From Marinifilum caeruleilacunae (lineage in GTDB: Bacteria; Bacteroidota; Bacteroidia; Bacteroidales; Marinifilaceae): DNA of 64,000 bases. Of this stretch, positions 18,335 through 28,013 are shown one piece after another (positions within the stretch are counted from its first letter, which is position 1; the number at the start of each line of letters is the position of its first letter). A program made the position numbers and the translations under genes. The notes under the pieces were generated by a model, which was given only the letters and a program-made list of their open reading frames with translations, made no database searches and had not been told where the DNA came from. Location of the stretch: positions 38,457 through 102,456 of the forward strand of contig NZ_RZNH01000015.1 of assembly GCF_013141825.1 (NCBI RefSeq). Reading direction: 5' to 3'.

Positions 18335-19594
18335 ATGAAAAAACTATTTCGCCTTTTTTTAGTCCTGTTTTTAGGACTAGTGCCATCTGTACTTATGGCT
18401 CAGCTAACATTTACCGGAGAAATTAGACCTAGAACAGAGTATCGTCATGGTTTAAAAACACTGTTTAATTCTTCAGATGATGCTGCATTCGCAACATCTC
18501 AACGTACTCGTTTAAACCTAGGATATGCCGATGAAAAGTTCCGCGTAGGATTATCAGTTCAGGATGTTCGTACATGGGGTGATGTAAAGCAATTGAATCT
18601 TTCTGATAAGAATCAGTTAATGCTTCATGAAGCATGGGGAGAGATTATCTTCAACGAAAACTTCACATTAAAAGTAGGTCGCCAGGAATTGGTATACGAT
18701 GATTCAAGAATTTTAGGTAATGTGGGTTGGGCGCAACAAGCAAGAAGCCACGACCTGGCATTGTTAAAATTCAAGACAGATGAAAAAGGTAAATTCCATG
18801 TAGGTTTTGCAGTAAATAACGACGCTGAATTCTTATCAAGACAATTGTATACAACTAACTATAAGAGTATGCAATTTGCATGGTATAACAGAAAATCAGA
18901 AAAATTTGATTTCAGTTTGTTATTCATGAATGTTGGACAGGAAAGAGATGCTGACCCTACCGATGCTGTTGATCGTGATACAAGATACAGCCAGACTTTT
19001 GGTACGCACATGAACTATCGTCCTGGTAAAATATCTTTCACTGGTTCATTATATGCACAGTCGGGTAAAGATGCTTCAAACACTGATTTGAGCGCTTACA
19101 TGTTTAACTTAGGTATGAAATTCCCTGTTGCTGCAAACTGGAAAGGTAATATTGGTATTGAAATGCTTTCGGGAACCGACGATACAGAATTGGAAGATAA
19201 CAACTCATTTACTCCTTTATTTGGTACAAACCACAAGTTTAATGGTCATATGGATTATTTCTACGTTGGAAACCATGTTGGTAATGTTGGTTTGACAGAT
19301 ATTTATGGTGGATTGAACCACTCTAAAGGACAATGGTCTTTTGCAACAGCAATCCACTTGTTCTCAACAGCTGCTGATCTTTATTTAGGTCCTGAAAAAC
19401 AAGATAAATACTTAGGTACTGAGGTTGATTTATCAGTAGGATACAAATACTCAAAGAATGTTTTGATTAAAGCTGGTTACTCGCACATGTTTGCTACCGA
19501 TTCTATGGAAGCATTAAAAGGTGGTGACAAGGACGAAACTCAGAACTGGGGTTGGGTAATGCTTGTATTCAAACCAAACTTCTTGAAAAAATAA
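18335..19594 (+). CDS. Outer-membrane beta-barrel porin, alginate-export-like
   Basis: A 419-residue protein with a signal peptide (MKKLFRLFLVLFLGLVPSVLMA-Q) and alternating amphipathic strands throughout, starting LTFTGEIRPRTEYRHG and including LKVGRQELVYDDSRILGNVGW and FDFSLLFMNVG. This resembles the alginate_exp (PF13372) group of porins, in which GRQ...GDQR-type strands are typical. It is 30 bases before nrfH and is very likely cotranscribed with it, so a role in passage of nitrite, another anion or an electron donor across the outer membrane is plausible; alginate is unlikely. Its codons look like those of strongly expressed genes (CGT for Arg, GGT for Gly). Confidence 0.75.
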   Translation: MKKLFRLFLVLFLGLVPSVLMAQLTFTGEIRPRTEYRHGLKTLFNSSDDAAFATSQRTRLNLGYADEKFRVGLSVQDVRTWGDVKQLNLSDKNQLMLHEAWGEIIFNENFTLKVGRQELVYDDSRILGNVGWAQQARSHDLALLKFKTDEKGKFHVGFAVNNDAEFLSRQLYTTNYKSMQFAWYNRKSEKFDFSLLFMNVGQERDADPTDAVDRDTRYSQTFGTHMNYRPGKISFTGSLYAQSGKDASNTDLSAYMFNLGMKFPVAANWKGNIGIEMLSGTDDTELEDNNSFTPLFGTNHKFNGHMDYFYVGNHVGNVGLTDIYGGLNHSKGQWSFATAIHLFSTAADLYLGPEKQDKYLGTEVDLSVGYKYSKNVLIKAGYSHMFATDSMEALKGGDKDETQNWGWVMLVFKPNFLKK

Positions 19595-19624
19595 GGCAAA
19601 CTCCATACATCAAAACTTTTGCTA

Positions 19625-20224
19625 ATGGTAAGACTATTAAAATTTTTAACACCACCTCCAAAATGGAAGCTTCCGGTTTATGTGACGCTTGGGATATTCT
19701 TCGGATTAGGGTGCTATGTGCTTTACTTATCTAAAGCTGCATCTTATTTGTCCGATGCTCCTGAGACCTGTGTGAACTGCCATGTGATGGCTCCACAGTA
19801 CGCTACATGGAATCACAGCTCGCATCGCGAAGTTGCCACGTGTAACGATTGCCACGTTCCACACAATAACGTCTTTAACAAGTACTTTTTTAAAGCTAAA
19901 GACGGTTTACGCCACGCAAGTATGTTTGCGTTAAGAATGGAACCAGAGGTAATTTTTATACTCGATGAGGGTAAGGAAGTAGTTCATAACAACTGCATCC
20001 GATGTCACAGTCAGCAGCTGACTGATCCGAAACTGGCAACTAAAGTGCCAAATCACGCTCACAATACTCAGGATAGAGTATGTTGGGAATGCCACCGCGA
20101 GGTTCCACACGGAAGAGTGAACAGTTTATCAAGCGTTCCAAACGCCAGAGTTCCACTTCCAGAAAGTCCGGTACCAGACTGGTTAAAAGAATACATGAAA
20201 GAATCAGAATTAGAAAACGAATAA
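19625..20224 (+). CDS. nrfH: Cytochrome c nitrite reductase membrane subunit NrfH
   Basis: A 199-residue tetrahaem quinol oxidase of the NapC/NirT family. There is one N-terminal transmembrane helix (about 17-37) and four CXXCH sites: CVNCH (49-53), CNDCH (73-77), CIRCH (124-128) and CWECH (153-157). M55, just after the first site (CHVM), is the position of the unusual haem-1 methionine ligand known in NrfH. It passes electrons from menaquinol to NrfA. The ATG at 19625 is preferred to the TTG two codons before it. nrfA follows after 19 bases. Confidence 0.96.
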   Translation: MVRLLKFLTPPPKWKLPVYVTLGIFFGLGCYVLYLSKAASYLSDAPETCVNCHVMAPQYATWNHSSHREVATCNDCHVPHNNVFNKYFFKAKDGLRHASMFALRMEPEVIFILDEGKEVVHNNCIRCHSQQLTDPKLATKVPNHAHNTQDRVCWECHREVPHGRVNSLSSVPNARVPLPESPVPDWLKEYMKESELENE

Positions 20225-20243
20225 AACTTAAACTAAATATACT

Positions 20244-21758
20244 ATGAAACCAATACAAGAATCTGTAGGCAAAAAACCAATGTTGGGATGGTTCATCTTC
20301 CTGGTTACTTTGGTGGTTGTATTCCTACTTGGATTGTTAGCTTCATCTATTATGGAAAGAAGGGCAGAATCTGTTTATGCCTATACACCACAAGTGGAGC
20401 ACGAACAGTGGGAACCAAGAAATGAAGTTTGGGGTGAAAATTTCCCAAGAGAATTTGAATCGTACTATAACACTGCTGACACTACTTTCCGTAGTAAGTA
20501 TAACGGTGGTGCTATGATTGATATGTTAGAGGTTGATCCTCGACTAGTTGTACTTTGGGCTGGATACGGTTTTGCGAAAGATTACAACCAGGGACGTGGT
20601 CATTATTATGCAGTTGAAGATTTGAGAAACACATTACGTACAGGTGGTCCGGTGGATGATAAAACGGGTCCTATGCCATCTACTTGTTGGACATGTAAAT
20701 CTCCTGACGTACCTCGTTTGATGAACGAAATTGGTGTTGCTGAATACTATGCAGGAAAATGGTCGTCAAAAGGACATGAAGTTGTAAATCCTATTGGATG
20801 TGCTGACTGTCATGATTCAGAAACAATGAATCTTAAAATTACTCGTCCTTACTTAATCGAAGCTTTCGAAAGAATGGGTAAAGATATCAATGATGCAACT
20901 CATCAGGAAATGCGTTCTTTGGTTTGTGCTCAGTGTCACGTAGAGTACTACTTTAACAAGAATCGTGTAAAAGGATCTGCATTTGTTCAGCTGCCTTGGG
21001 ATAAAGGTATGGGTGTTGAAGAAATGGAAGAGTACTATGATGAAATGGAATTCAAAGATTGGACTCATGCTTTAAGTAAGGCTCCAATGTTGAAAGCTCA
21101 GCATCCAGGTTACGAAGTATACCTGAAAGGGATTCACGCCGATCGCGGAGTATCTTGTGCAGACTGTCACATGCCATACAAATCAGAAGGTGGACAGAAA
21201 TTCACAGATCACCATATTCAATCTCCTTTGAACAATGTAGCAAACTCATGTCAGGTTTGTCACCGTGAGGAGACAGATAAGTTGATCGAGAATGTGTACA
21301 CTCGTCAGGATCAGATTATTCACAATCGCGACAAGCTGGAAGAATTGTTGGTACGTGCTCACGTAGAAGCTAAGAAAGCTTGGGATTTAGGTGCTAAGGA
21401 AGAAGAAATGAAGCCAGTATTGAAGATGATCCGTCACGCACAATGGCGTTGGGATTATGCAGCTGCTTCTCATGGTGGTTCATTCCATGCTCCAACTGAA
21501 ACTGGTCGTATTATTACCACTGGTGTAGAGCGTGTACAGGAAGCTCGTATCGCTTTGGTGAAGATCTTCCACAAGTATGGTTTCACAGGCGAAGTTCCTT
21601 ATCCAGATATTACTACAAAAGCTAAGGCTCAGAAATTTATTGGTTTACCAATGGATAAATTGAATAAAGAGAAAGAAACATTCAAGAAGAACTTAGTTCC
21701 AGAGTGGGATAAGAAAGCAAAAGAACGCGAAGCAACTTACCAAGTAAAAGTGCAATAA
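20244..21758 (+). CDS. nrfA: Cytochrome c nitrite reductase catalytic subunit NrfA (CWTCK type)
   Basis: A 504-residue pentahaem enzyme that reduces nitrite to ammonium with six electrons in the periplasm. The N-terminal hydrophobic segment (14-36) is probably an uncleaved anchor or signal. Haem sites: CWTCK (148-152), in which K152 is the axial ligand of the catalytic haem; CADCH (186-190); CAQCH (228-232); CADCH (305-309); CQVCH (336-340). The expected active-site Tyr follows haem 3 (HVEYYF), and a His lies in KAQHPGYE near 287. The lysine-type site needs a dedicated lyase (NrfEFG or NrfI in other bacteria); the ccs genes on both sides are the candidates. A strong terminator follows. Confidence 0.97.
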   Translation: MKPIQESVGKKPMLGWFIFLVTLVVVFLLGLLASSIMERRAESVYAYTPQVEHEQWEPRNEVWGENFPREFESYYNTADTTFRSKYNGGAMIDMLEVDPRLVVLWAGYGFAKDYNQGRGHYYAVEDLRNTLRTGGPVDDKTGPMPSTCWTCKSPDVPRLMNEIGVAEYYAGKWSSKGHEVVNPIGCADCHDSETMNLKITRPYLIEAFERMGKDINDATHQEMRSLVCAQCHVEYYFNKNRVKGSAFVQLPWDKGMGVEEMEEYYDEMEFKDWTHALSKAPMLKAQHPGYEVYLKGIHADRGVSCADCHMPYKSEGGQKFTDHHIQSPLNNVANSCQVCHREETDKLIENVYTRQDQIIHNRDKLEELLVRAHVEAKKAWDLGAKEEEMKPVLKMIRHAQWRWDYAAASHGGSFHAPTETGRIITTGVERVQEARIALVKIFHKYGFTGEVPYPDITTKAKAQKFIGLPMDKLNKEKETFKKNLVPEWDKKAKEREATYQVKVQ

Positions 21759-21781
21759 TTTGCAGTTCAAATATCAGGTTC

Positions 21782-21815
21782 ATATGCCGTCCAGTTTTGG
21801 GCGGCATATTTTTTA
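21782..21815 (+). terminator. Terminator of the porin-nrfHA operon
   Basis: ATATGCCG (21782-21789) pairs with CGGCATAT (21802-21809), extended inward by CC/GG pairing, and is followed by a run of T. It lies 23 bases after the nrfA stop codon. Confidence 0.9.
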
Positions 21816-22130
21816 AGTTTCAAAAATTGTTACGATCTTAAGATTCTTGTTAATAACCTGAGTTCGATTAAAAATATTGTCACAGTTTGTTCTGGTTTTG
21901 AGTAGAAATTTTCTCAAATACTCGAAGTAATATCGGGATATTTCGAGTATTTGAGGAAATTTATGCCAAAAGCAGGTAAATTCTTTTAAAAACCATCTTC
22001 ATCCAATCTTTACATTAAAAAATCTTCAAAATACCCCGGTATTCTTTTTGATTTTTTAATGCAAATCCCGAATAAATATGATTTTCTGTGAACGATATTT
22101 TTAATCGGACTCAGGTTAATAAATTAAGAT
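21816..22130. repeat. Intergenic region with a long near-perfect hairpin and a second smaller one
   Basis: The main structure is at 21906-21962. A 21-base arm (21906-21926, core CTCAAATACTCGAA) pairs with 21942-21962 with a single mismatch. The intervening bases carry a further inner repeat (ATATC 21930-21934, GATAT 21937-21941), so the whole forms about 25 base pairs with one small bulge. No T run follows, so it is not a plain terminator. A second element, AATACC (22030-22035) with GGTATT (22038-22043), is flanked by pairing A-rich and T-rich tracts ending near 22058. Both lie after the nrfA terminator and before ccsB. Confidence 0.7.
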
Positions 22131-23372
22131 ATGAGTAAACCCACTAAACCATTATGGCAAACCCCATGGGGATATGCCGAGAGTTTTTTAATAGCATTTG
22201 GATTGATAATTATTGGATTTCTTCTTGAATTTACAATACAAAGCTCTACAGGTACATCCATTCGTTATCCAATGAATCTGATTTTAGGAGCTGTATTCCT
22301 GGCGCTCTTATTGGGTTTTTACCGATTGATTCGAAAATCAAGTCTGTTCCTGTTTTTATCAGGAATACCCGCTTCAATCGGTGCAATAAGTGTTCTTACA
22401 CTTTTGGTTATTATAATGGGACTTACTCCGCAAGTGCCAATGCAAGAAGAAAATCTGATCACAAAACTGAGTTTAAATCAGTTGACTACTTCCTGGCCTT
22501 TCCTATTCATTAACTTTTACTTGCTAATCGTATTGGCATTGGTCATCATTCGAAAAAGTATTCCATTTAAAATGAAGAACTGGGGCTTTGTTTGCAGTCA
22601 TTTAGGTTTATGGATTACCATATTTGCCGCAGGTTTAGGTTCTGGCGATCTGATGCGCCTGAAAATGGATTTACATGAGAATAAAACGGAGTGGAAAGCT
22701 TACGATGACAAAGGGAATTACTACGAATTGCCACTTGCCATTAAACTGAATGACTTCATGATCGACGAATTTAATCCGAAGTTGGCAGTTGTTGAAAACG
22801 AAACAGGAAAACTGTATGAACCAAGCAAACCATCTATGATCATGATTGAAAACGATTTGACTACTCAATTGCATGATTGGTCGGTTACAGTAGATGAGTT
22901 TTTACCTGTATCGGGAAGAGCAGGAGATAAATACCATCCATTACATGATTTTGGTGCTGCTCCTGCTGCCAGAGTGAGCGTTAGCACAAGTACCTCAGAA
23001 ACTCTAACGGGTTGGATTTCTTGCGGTAGTTTCAATCGACCACATGAATCGCTTAAACTAAACGAAAACTATTCCTTGTTGATGACAGTGCCGGAACCAA
23101 AGAAGTTTTCTTCTAAGGTTACCATATTTACTCCTGATGGAAAAAAGGAAGAACAGGTTCTTGAAGTGAACAAACCACAAAGTGTAAATGGGTGGAAAAT
23201 TTATCAATTAAGTTATGATGAGAAAATGGGGAAATATTCCACTTTAAGTGTGGTTGAAGTCGTAAAAGATCCTTGGCAAATTTATGTGTATATCGGCATT
23301 TTCATGATGATGATTGGATCCATTTACATGTTTTGGAGAGGTAATAAAGTAACAATTAACAACGAGCAGTAA
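22131..23372 (+). CDS. CcsB/ResB-like cytochrome c biogenesis protein
   Basis: A 413-residue membrane protein. Membrane helices lie near 15-35, 45-65, 75-100, 120-140 and 150-170. Then comes a soluble beta-rich domain (about 175-380, including LPLAIKLNDFMIDEF and VNGWKIYQLSYDE), then a last helix near 385-405. The phrase PLAIKLNDF....FNPK also occurs, as PFSLKLNDFQLERYP, in the N-terminal half of the CcsBA fusion at 14771-17845, so the two are homologous. It is probably the apocytochrome-presenting half of a System II lyase, coupled with the next gene (10 bases apart). Placement after nrfA suggests service to the CWTCK haem site. Confidence 0.82.
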   Translation: MSKPTKPLWQTPWGYAESFLIAFGLIIIGFLLEFTIQSSTGTSIRYPMNLILGAVFLALLLGFYRLIRKSSLFLFLSGIPASIGAISVLTLLVIIMGLTPQVPMQEENLITKLSLNQLTTSWPFLFINFYLLIVLALVIIRKSIPFKMKNWGFVCSHLGLWITIFAAGLGSGDLMRLKMDLHENKTEWKAYDDKGNYYELPLAIKLNDFMIDEFNPKLAVVENETGKLYEPSKPSMIMIENDLTTQLHDWSVTVDEFLPVSGRAGDKYHPLHDFGAAPAARVSVSTSTSETLTGWISCGSFNRPHESLKLNENYSLLMTVPEPKKFSSKVTIFTPDGKKEEQVLEVNKPQSVNGWKIYQLSYDEKMGKYSTLSVVEVVKDPWQIYVYIGIFMMMIGSIYMFWRGNKVTINNEQ

Positions 23373-23382
23373 AAAAGAAGAT

Positions 23383-24168
23383 ATGATTTGGAACTATTTT
23401 TTAATGGCGGCAGGTGTGAGTTCTGCAAGTTGGATATTATCTGCATTGATACCCAAAAAAGAGATACTTAGAAATGCACTGGTACTTACGGGAATTCTGA
23501 GTATGGCCATTTACATTGGCTTTCTATGGACCAGTTTGGAACGGCCTCCTTTACGAACTCTAGGTGAAACCAGGTTATGGTATTCTTTTTTTATTTCTAT
23601 TATTGGCTTGATTACCTATTTTAGATGGAGATATTTATGGATGTTGTACTACTGTTTGTTCATGTCCTTGCTATTCTTGTTCATAAACTATTTGCATCCC
23701 GAAAATTTTTCGAAAACATTAATGCCTGCTTTGCAAAGTCCATGGTTTGTACCACATGTGGTGGTTTATATCATTTCATATGCATTTTTGGCGGCTTCAA
23801 CTCTTGTAGCCATTTATGGTTTGTACCAAATTAAACGCGATAAATTCGAGGAAAAATATATGCTTGTCGCCGATAACCTGGTTTACCTTGGCTTTGCTTT
23901 CCTTACATTTGGCTTGCTGTTTGGAGCTTTATGGGCGAAAGAAGCCTGGGGGCATTACTGGACCTGGGACCCAAAAGAAACCTGGGCTTTTATTACCTGG
24001 ATGGGATATTTGGTTTACATTCACCGCAGGTATCAGAAACCTAAAAAATATGTATCAGCTTTATGGATATTGGCACTTGCCTTTGTAATTCTTCTGGTTT
24101 GTTGGTTTGGTGTTAATTATATGCCTTCAGCACAATTTAGTGTTCATACCTATAGCATGCAGCCTTAA
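23383..24168 (+). CDS. CcsA-like haem lyase subunit
   Basis: A 261-residue protein with about eight hydrophobic segments and the WWD motif WAKEAWGHYWTWDPKETWAF near 185-205. Flanking histidines lie in WFVPHVVVYIISYAF and near the C-terminus (FSVHTYSMQP). This is the haem-handling half of a System II cytochrome c synthetase and presumably forms a complex with the ResB-like product just upstream. It is about 260 residues, like the C-terminal third of the fused CcsBA in this window. The pair ends at a strong bidirectional terminator. Confidence 0.88.
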   Translation: MIWNYFLMAAGVSSASWILSALIPKKEILRNALVLTGILSMAIYIGFLWTSLERPPLRTLGETRLWYSFFISIIGLITYFRWRYLWMLYYCLFMSLLFLFINYLHPENFSKTLMPALQSPWFVPHVVVYIISYAFLAASTLVAIYGLYQIKRDKFEEKYMLVADNLVYLGFAFLTFGLLFGALWAKEAWGHYWTWDPKETWAFITWMGYLVYIHRRYQKPKKYVSALWILALAFVILLVCWFGVNYMPSAQFSVHTYSMQP

Positions 24169-24190
24169 AGCAAACTAAATTCTATAATAT

Positions 24191-24222
24191 AAAAACGCCG
24201 ATTCATATGAATCGGCGTTTTT
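24191..24222. terminator. Bidirectional terminator between ccsA and alaS
   Basis: A perfect palindrome of 32 bases: the arm AAAAACGCCGATTC (24191-24204) and its complement (24209-24222) around ATAT. It serves the convergent ccsA and alaS genes. Confidence 0.93.
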
Positions 24223-24247
24223 TATACTTGTAGCTTAAAGCTTTTAA

Positions 24248-26881
24248 TTATCCTTCAATTTTGTGAAGTACCATTTTCTTTGCAGTTTCGATAGCTTGTT
24301 GCAATCCTTTTGGATCTTTACCACCTGCCGAAGCGAAGAATGGTTGTCCACCACCACCACCTTTAATTTCTTTGGCAGCTTCGCGAACAATATTTCCTGC
24401 GTGTAAATCGTATTCTTTCACCAGGTTATCAGAGAACATGATTGTTAAGTTTGCTTTTCCACCCAAATCAGCTCCTGCGATAAATACAAGGTTTTCAACC
24501 TCACCTTTTAATTGGAAGGCAATATCTTTTAATTCTCCTGCATTTTGAACCATTACCGTATCAGCAATAATTCCTACATTGTTTGTAATAGAAATGTTGG
24601 CCTTTAAATCATTCTTGGTAACCTTTAACTGATCTGCCATGAAGGCATCCAGATCTTTTTTCATATCAGAATTTTGAGAAATCAAGTCTTCAATATTCTT
24701 AATCAGATTTTGATTAGACTTAAAAATTTTCTCGATATCACGCAAAGTATTTAATTTATCGTTGATGTATTGCTCAGCTTTGTCGGCAGTAATTGCTTCG
24801 ATACGACGAACACCAGCAGAAATAGCACCTTCTGATGTAATTTTGAATAATCCGATTTGACCCGTTGCATCCACATGAGTACCTCCACACAGCTCAACCG
24901 AGTCTTCGAATTTTACAACACGTACCAAATCGCCGTATTTCTCACCAAACAATGCCATTGCTCCCATATTAACCGCTTCGGTCATTGGAATGTTATTGTG
25001 AATATCAACAGCAATATTTTCTCTGATCTTCTTATTGACAATTGCCTCTACCTTTGCAATTTCCTCTTCACTTACTTTTTGGAAGTGCGAGAAGTCGAAA
25101 CGCAAGTGATCAGGATTTACCAATGAACCTTTCTGCTCAACATGATCGCCTAATACTTCGCGTAAAGCGTGGTGCATAAGGTGAGTAGCAGTATGATTGT
25201 TGGCTGTAAGTGTTCTTTTACTTCCACTTACTACAGCTTTAAATGTTGCTGTTGGATCGTTTGGTAACTCTTTGGCAAAATGAACAATTAAGCCATGCTC
25301 TTTTTTGGTATCGATGATAGAAATTTTCTGACCATTGGCTTCGATATAACCGGTATCGCCAACCTGTCCACCACTTTCTCCATAGAAAGGAGTGATATTG
25401 AATACCATCTGATAAGAATCTTTTCCTTTGCTCGAAATTTTTCGATAGCGAGTAATTCTAACATCAGTGCTTAGGTAATTGTAACCAATAAATTCTTCAA
25501 CATCGTCTTTTAAAAGCTCAACCCAATCGCCAGTATCAACCGAAGTTGCCGAACGAGATCTGTTTTTCTGAGCTTCCATTTCCTTGTTGAATTCCTGGCG
25601 ATTTACTACCAAATCTTGTTCTTTAAGAATCAGTTCTGTTAAATCCAATGGGAATCCGTAGGTATCATATAACTCAAAAGCCAATTTACCCGACACTACT
25701 TTGTAGTCATCAGCCTTTGTTTTCTCAATAATCTGATCCAATAAGCGAATACCATTCGCAAGTGTTCTAAGGAATGAATTTTCTTCTTCCTTCACCACTT
25801 TTTCAATCAAAGTTTGCTGCTTAACCAACTCTGGGAAATGCTGTCCCATTACTTCAATTAAAACAGGAATCAAACGATACATGAATGGATCTTTGAAGCC
25901 TAAGAATGTATAGCCATAACGAACTGCTCTACGAAGAATACGACGAATTACATATCCTGCTTTGTTGTTCGATGGTAATTGTCCATCGGTAATTGCAAAA
26001 GCAATGGTTCTGATATGATCGGAAATTACACGAAGAGCAATATCAATTTCTTCATCCTTGCCATATTCCTTACCACTCATTTTGGCAATAGACTGAATAA
26101 TTGGCTGGAATACATCGGTATCGTAATTTGAAATTTTGCCTTGCATTGCCATACACAAACGCTCAAATCCCATGCCTGTATCAACATGCTGGTGAGGAAG
26201 CGCTTCCAACGAACCATCAGCCTTACGGTTGAATTGCATAAATACAAGATTCCAGATTTCGATAACCTGCGGGTGATCCATATTTACAAGATCTCTACCC
26301 GAAGTAATTTTTCTTTCTTCGTCGCTTCTTAAGTCGATGTGAATCTCGGAACAAGGACCACATGGACCCTGATCACCCATTTCCCAGAAATTATCCTTCT
26401 TGTTTCCATTGATGATATGATCTTCAGGAAGGTATTTCATCCAATATCCAGCTGCTTCATCATCGCGTTCTAATTTGTCTTCGGCACTGCCTTCAAAAAC
26501 AGAGGCATACATTCTATCAACAGGAAGTTTGTACACTTCAGTTAAAAGCTCCCATGCCCAGTCTATGGCCTCTTTTTTAAAGTAATCGCCAAACGACCAG
26601 TTACCCAACATTTCGAACATGGTGTGGTGGTAGGTATCGTGTCCTACTTCCTCAAGGTCGTTATGTTTCCCCGATACGCGCAAACATTTTTGCGAGTTTG
26701 CGATACGATTGTATTTAACTGGTGAGTTACCAAGAAAAATATCCTTAAACTGATTCATACCAGCATTGGTAAACATCAGAGTTGGATCATCTTTTATTAC
26801 CATCGGCGCCGATGAAACGATTTTATGTTGCTTTGAATTAAAAAAATCCAAAAATGCTTGTCTGATTTCGCTAGAATTCAT
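24248..26881 (-). CDS. alaS: Alanyl-tRNA synthetase
   Basis: An 877-residue class II synthetase of full length. It starts [14 protein letters not shown]. The catalytic core has motif 1/2 elements ([33 protein letters not shown]); the editing domain has the zinc-binding [11 protein letters not shown] and [13 protein letters not shown] motifs; the C-terminal domain ends with the glycine-rich [14 protein letters not shown]. It charges tRNA-Ala with alanine and edits misacylated Ser and Gly. The ATG at 26879-26881 gives the standard N-terminus; an upstream in-frame start would add 16 atypical residues. A -7 box, TAACTTTG (26934 to 26927, minus strand), lies 46 bases upstream. Confidence 0.97.
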   Translation of the reverse strand: MNSSEIRQAFLDFFNSKQHKIVSSAPMVIKDDPTLMFTNAGMNQFKDIFLGNSPVKYNRIANSQKCLRVSGKHNDLEEVGHDTYHHTMFEMLGNWSFGDYFKKEAIDWAWELLTEVYKLPVDRMYASVFEGSAEDKLERDDEAAGYWMKYLPEDHIINGNKKDNFWEMGDQGPCGPCSEIHIDLRSDEERKITSGRDLVNMDHPQVIEIWNLVFMQFNRKADGSLEALPHQHVDTGMGFERLCMAMQGKISNYDTDVFQPIIQSIAKMSGKEYGKDEEIDIALRVISDHIRTIAFAITDGQLPSNNKAGYVIRRILRRAVRYGYTFLGFKDPFMYRLIPVLIEVMGQHFPELVKQQTLIEKVVKEEENSFLRTLANGIRLLDQIIEKTKADDYKVVSGKLAFELYDTYGFPLDLTELILKEQDLVVNRQEFNKEMEAQKNRSRSATSVDTGDWVELLKDDVEEFIGYNYLSTDVRITRYRKISSKGKDSYQMVFNITPFYGESGGQVGDTGYIEANGQKISIIDTKKEHGLIVHFAKELPNDPTATFKAVVSGSKRTLTANNHTATHLMHHALREVLGDHVEQKGSLVNPDHLRFDFSHFQKVSEEEIAKVEAIVNKKIRENIAVDIHNNIPMTEAVNMGAMALFGEKYGDLVRVVKFEDSVELCGGTHVDATGQIGLFKITSEGAISAGVRRIEAITADKAEQYINDKLNTLRDIEKIFKSNQNLIKNIEDLISQNSDMKKDLDAFMADQLKVTKNDLKANISITNNVGIIADTVMVQNAGELKDIAFQLKGEVENLVFIAGADLGGKANLTIMFSDNLVKEYDLHAGNIVREAAKEIKGGGGGQPFFASAGGKDPKGLQQAIETAKKMVLHKIEG

Positions 26882-26923
26882 GAGTCTATTATGTTTTAAA
26901 TAGATGAGATTTCGATACTTAGC

Positions 26924-26953
26924 TTGCAAAGTTAGATTAATTCCTTAATTTTG
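26924..26953 (+). promoter_or_regulatory. Promoter of the M23 peptidase gene, interlocked with the alaS -7 box
   Basis: TTG at 26924-26926, a 19-bp spacer and TAATTTTG at 26946-26953 form a full match to the Bacteroidota primary sigma factor consensus. The minus-strand alaS -7 box (26934 to 26927) begins right beside the -33 TTG, so the two divergent promoters overlap. Confidence 0.75.
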
Positions 26954-27011
26954 TTGACTTAAATGAGGAAAATTTTACTCCTCTTCTGCAAAATTAATCT
27001 AAAAGTATTAC

Positions 27012-27980
27012 ATGGCGAAAACCAAGTATCAGTTTAATCCTGAGTCGGTTAGCTACGAAAAGGTAGAAATTAACTTTAAGACACGTTTTGTCAATGTTCT
27101 TAAGCACATGGCTTCCAGTTCTGTACTGGCAATTGTGATGGTAGTAGGATTGTTTTATTTCTTTGGTTCCCCTAAAGAAAGATCCTTGGAGCGAGAGAAC
27201 CAAAGGCTAATAAATCAATACACTTTGCTGAATACAAAATTACAACAAATACAGACTGTATTGGGTGATTTAGAGCAGAGAGACGATAATATCTACCGAG
27301 TGATTTTCGAAGCAGAACCCATTCATTCGAACATTAGAAAAGCCGGATTTGGCGGTGTTAACAGATATAAGCATTTAGAAAGTATGGATAATGCCGATTT
27401 GGTCATTTCAACCACTAAAAAGTTGGACCAGTTGGCAAAATCCGTTTACGTTCAAACCAAATCTTACGACGATGTGGAAGATATGGTGAACAACAAATTC
27501 AAAATGCTTGCTGCAATACCGGCTATTATGCCTGTTGCAATTAAAGATTTTGGACGAATTTCGGCTGGTTATGGTTGGAGAATCCATCCCATTTACAAAA
27601 CACGTAAATTCCACGATGGAATGGATTTTACGGGAAAAATTGGAACTCCTATTTATGCTACCGGCGATGGTGTGGTTAAGGTTGTGAAAAAGGAGAGAGG
27701 TTACGGTAAAAAAATTGTAATCGATCATGGATATGGATACACTACCATTTATGCTCACCTTGATAGCTACAGAGTAAGAAGAGGGCAAAAAGTAAAAAGG
27801 GGTGAAATTATTGGAGAATTAGGAAATACTGGGATATCTACGGGACCACATTTGCATTACGAAGTGCGTAAAGGTCGTAAAACATTAAATCCAATTAACT
27901 ATTATTTTAATGACCTTTCGGCTGACGAATACGACCAAATGGTTGCTTATGCTGAGAACACCGGTCAAGCAATGGATTAG
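27012..27980 (+). CDS. M23 family metallopeptidase (cell wall endopeptidase)
   Basis: A 322-residue membrane-anchored protein. It has a cytoplasmic N-terminus of about 30 residues, one transmembrane helix (about 34-52), a coiled coil (55-90), and a C-terminal LytM domain with zinc ligands H201 and D205 in KFHDGMDF and H280 and H282 in GPHLHYE, so it should be active. It would cut peptide cross-links in peptidoglycan or regulate an amidase. The expected substrate-groove phrase YGWRIHPI is present. It stands alone between its own promoter and terminator. Confidence 0.92.
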   Translation: MAKTKYQFNPESVSYEKVEINFKTRFVNVLKHMASSSVLAIVMVVGLFYFFGSPKERSLERENQRLINQYTLLNTKLQQIQTVLGDLEQRDDNIYRVIFEAEPIHSNIRKAGFGGVNRYKHLESMDNADLVISTTKKLDQLAKSVYVQTKSYDDVEDMVNNKFKMLAAIPAIMPVAIKDFGRISAGYGWRIHPIYKTRKFHDGMDFTGKIGTPIYATGDGVVKVVKKERGYGKKIVIDHGYGYTTIYAHLDSYRVRRGQKVKRGEIIGELGNTGISTGPHLHYEVRKGRKTLNPINYYFNDLSADEYDQMVAYAENTGQAMD

Positions 27981-28013
27981 TTCTATCGTAAAAAACCAGG
28001 AGAACATAAAAAG

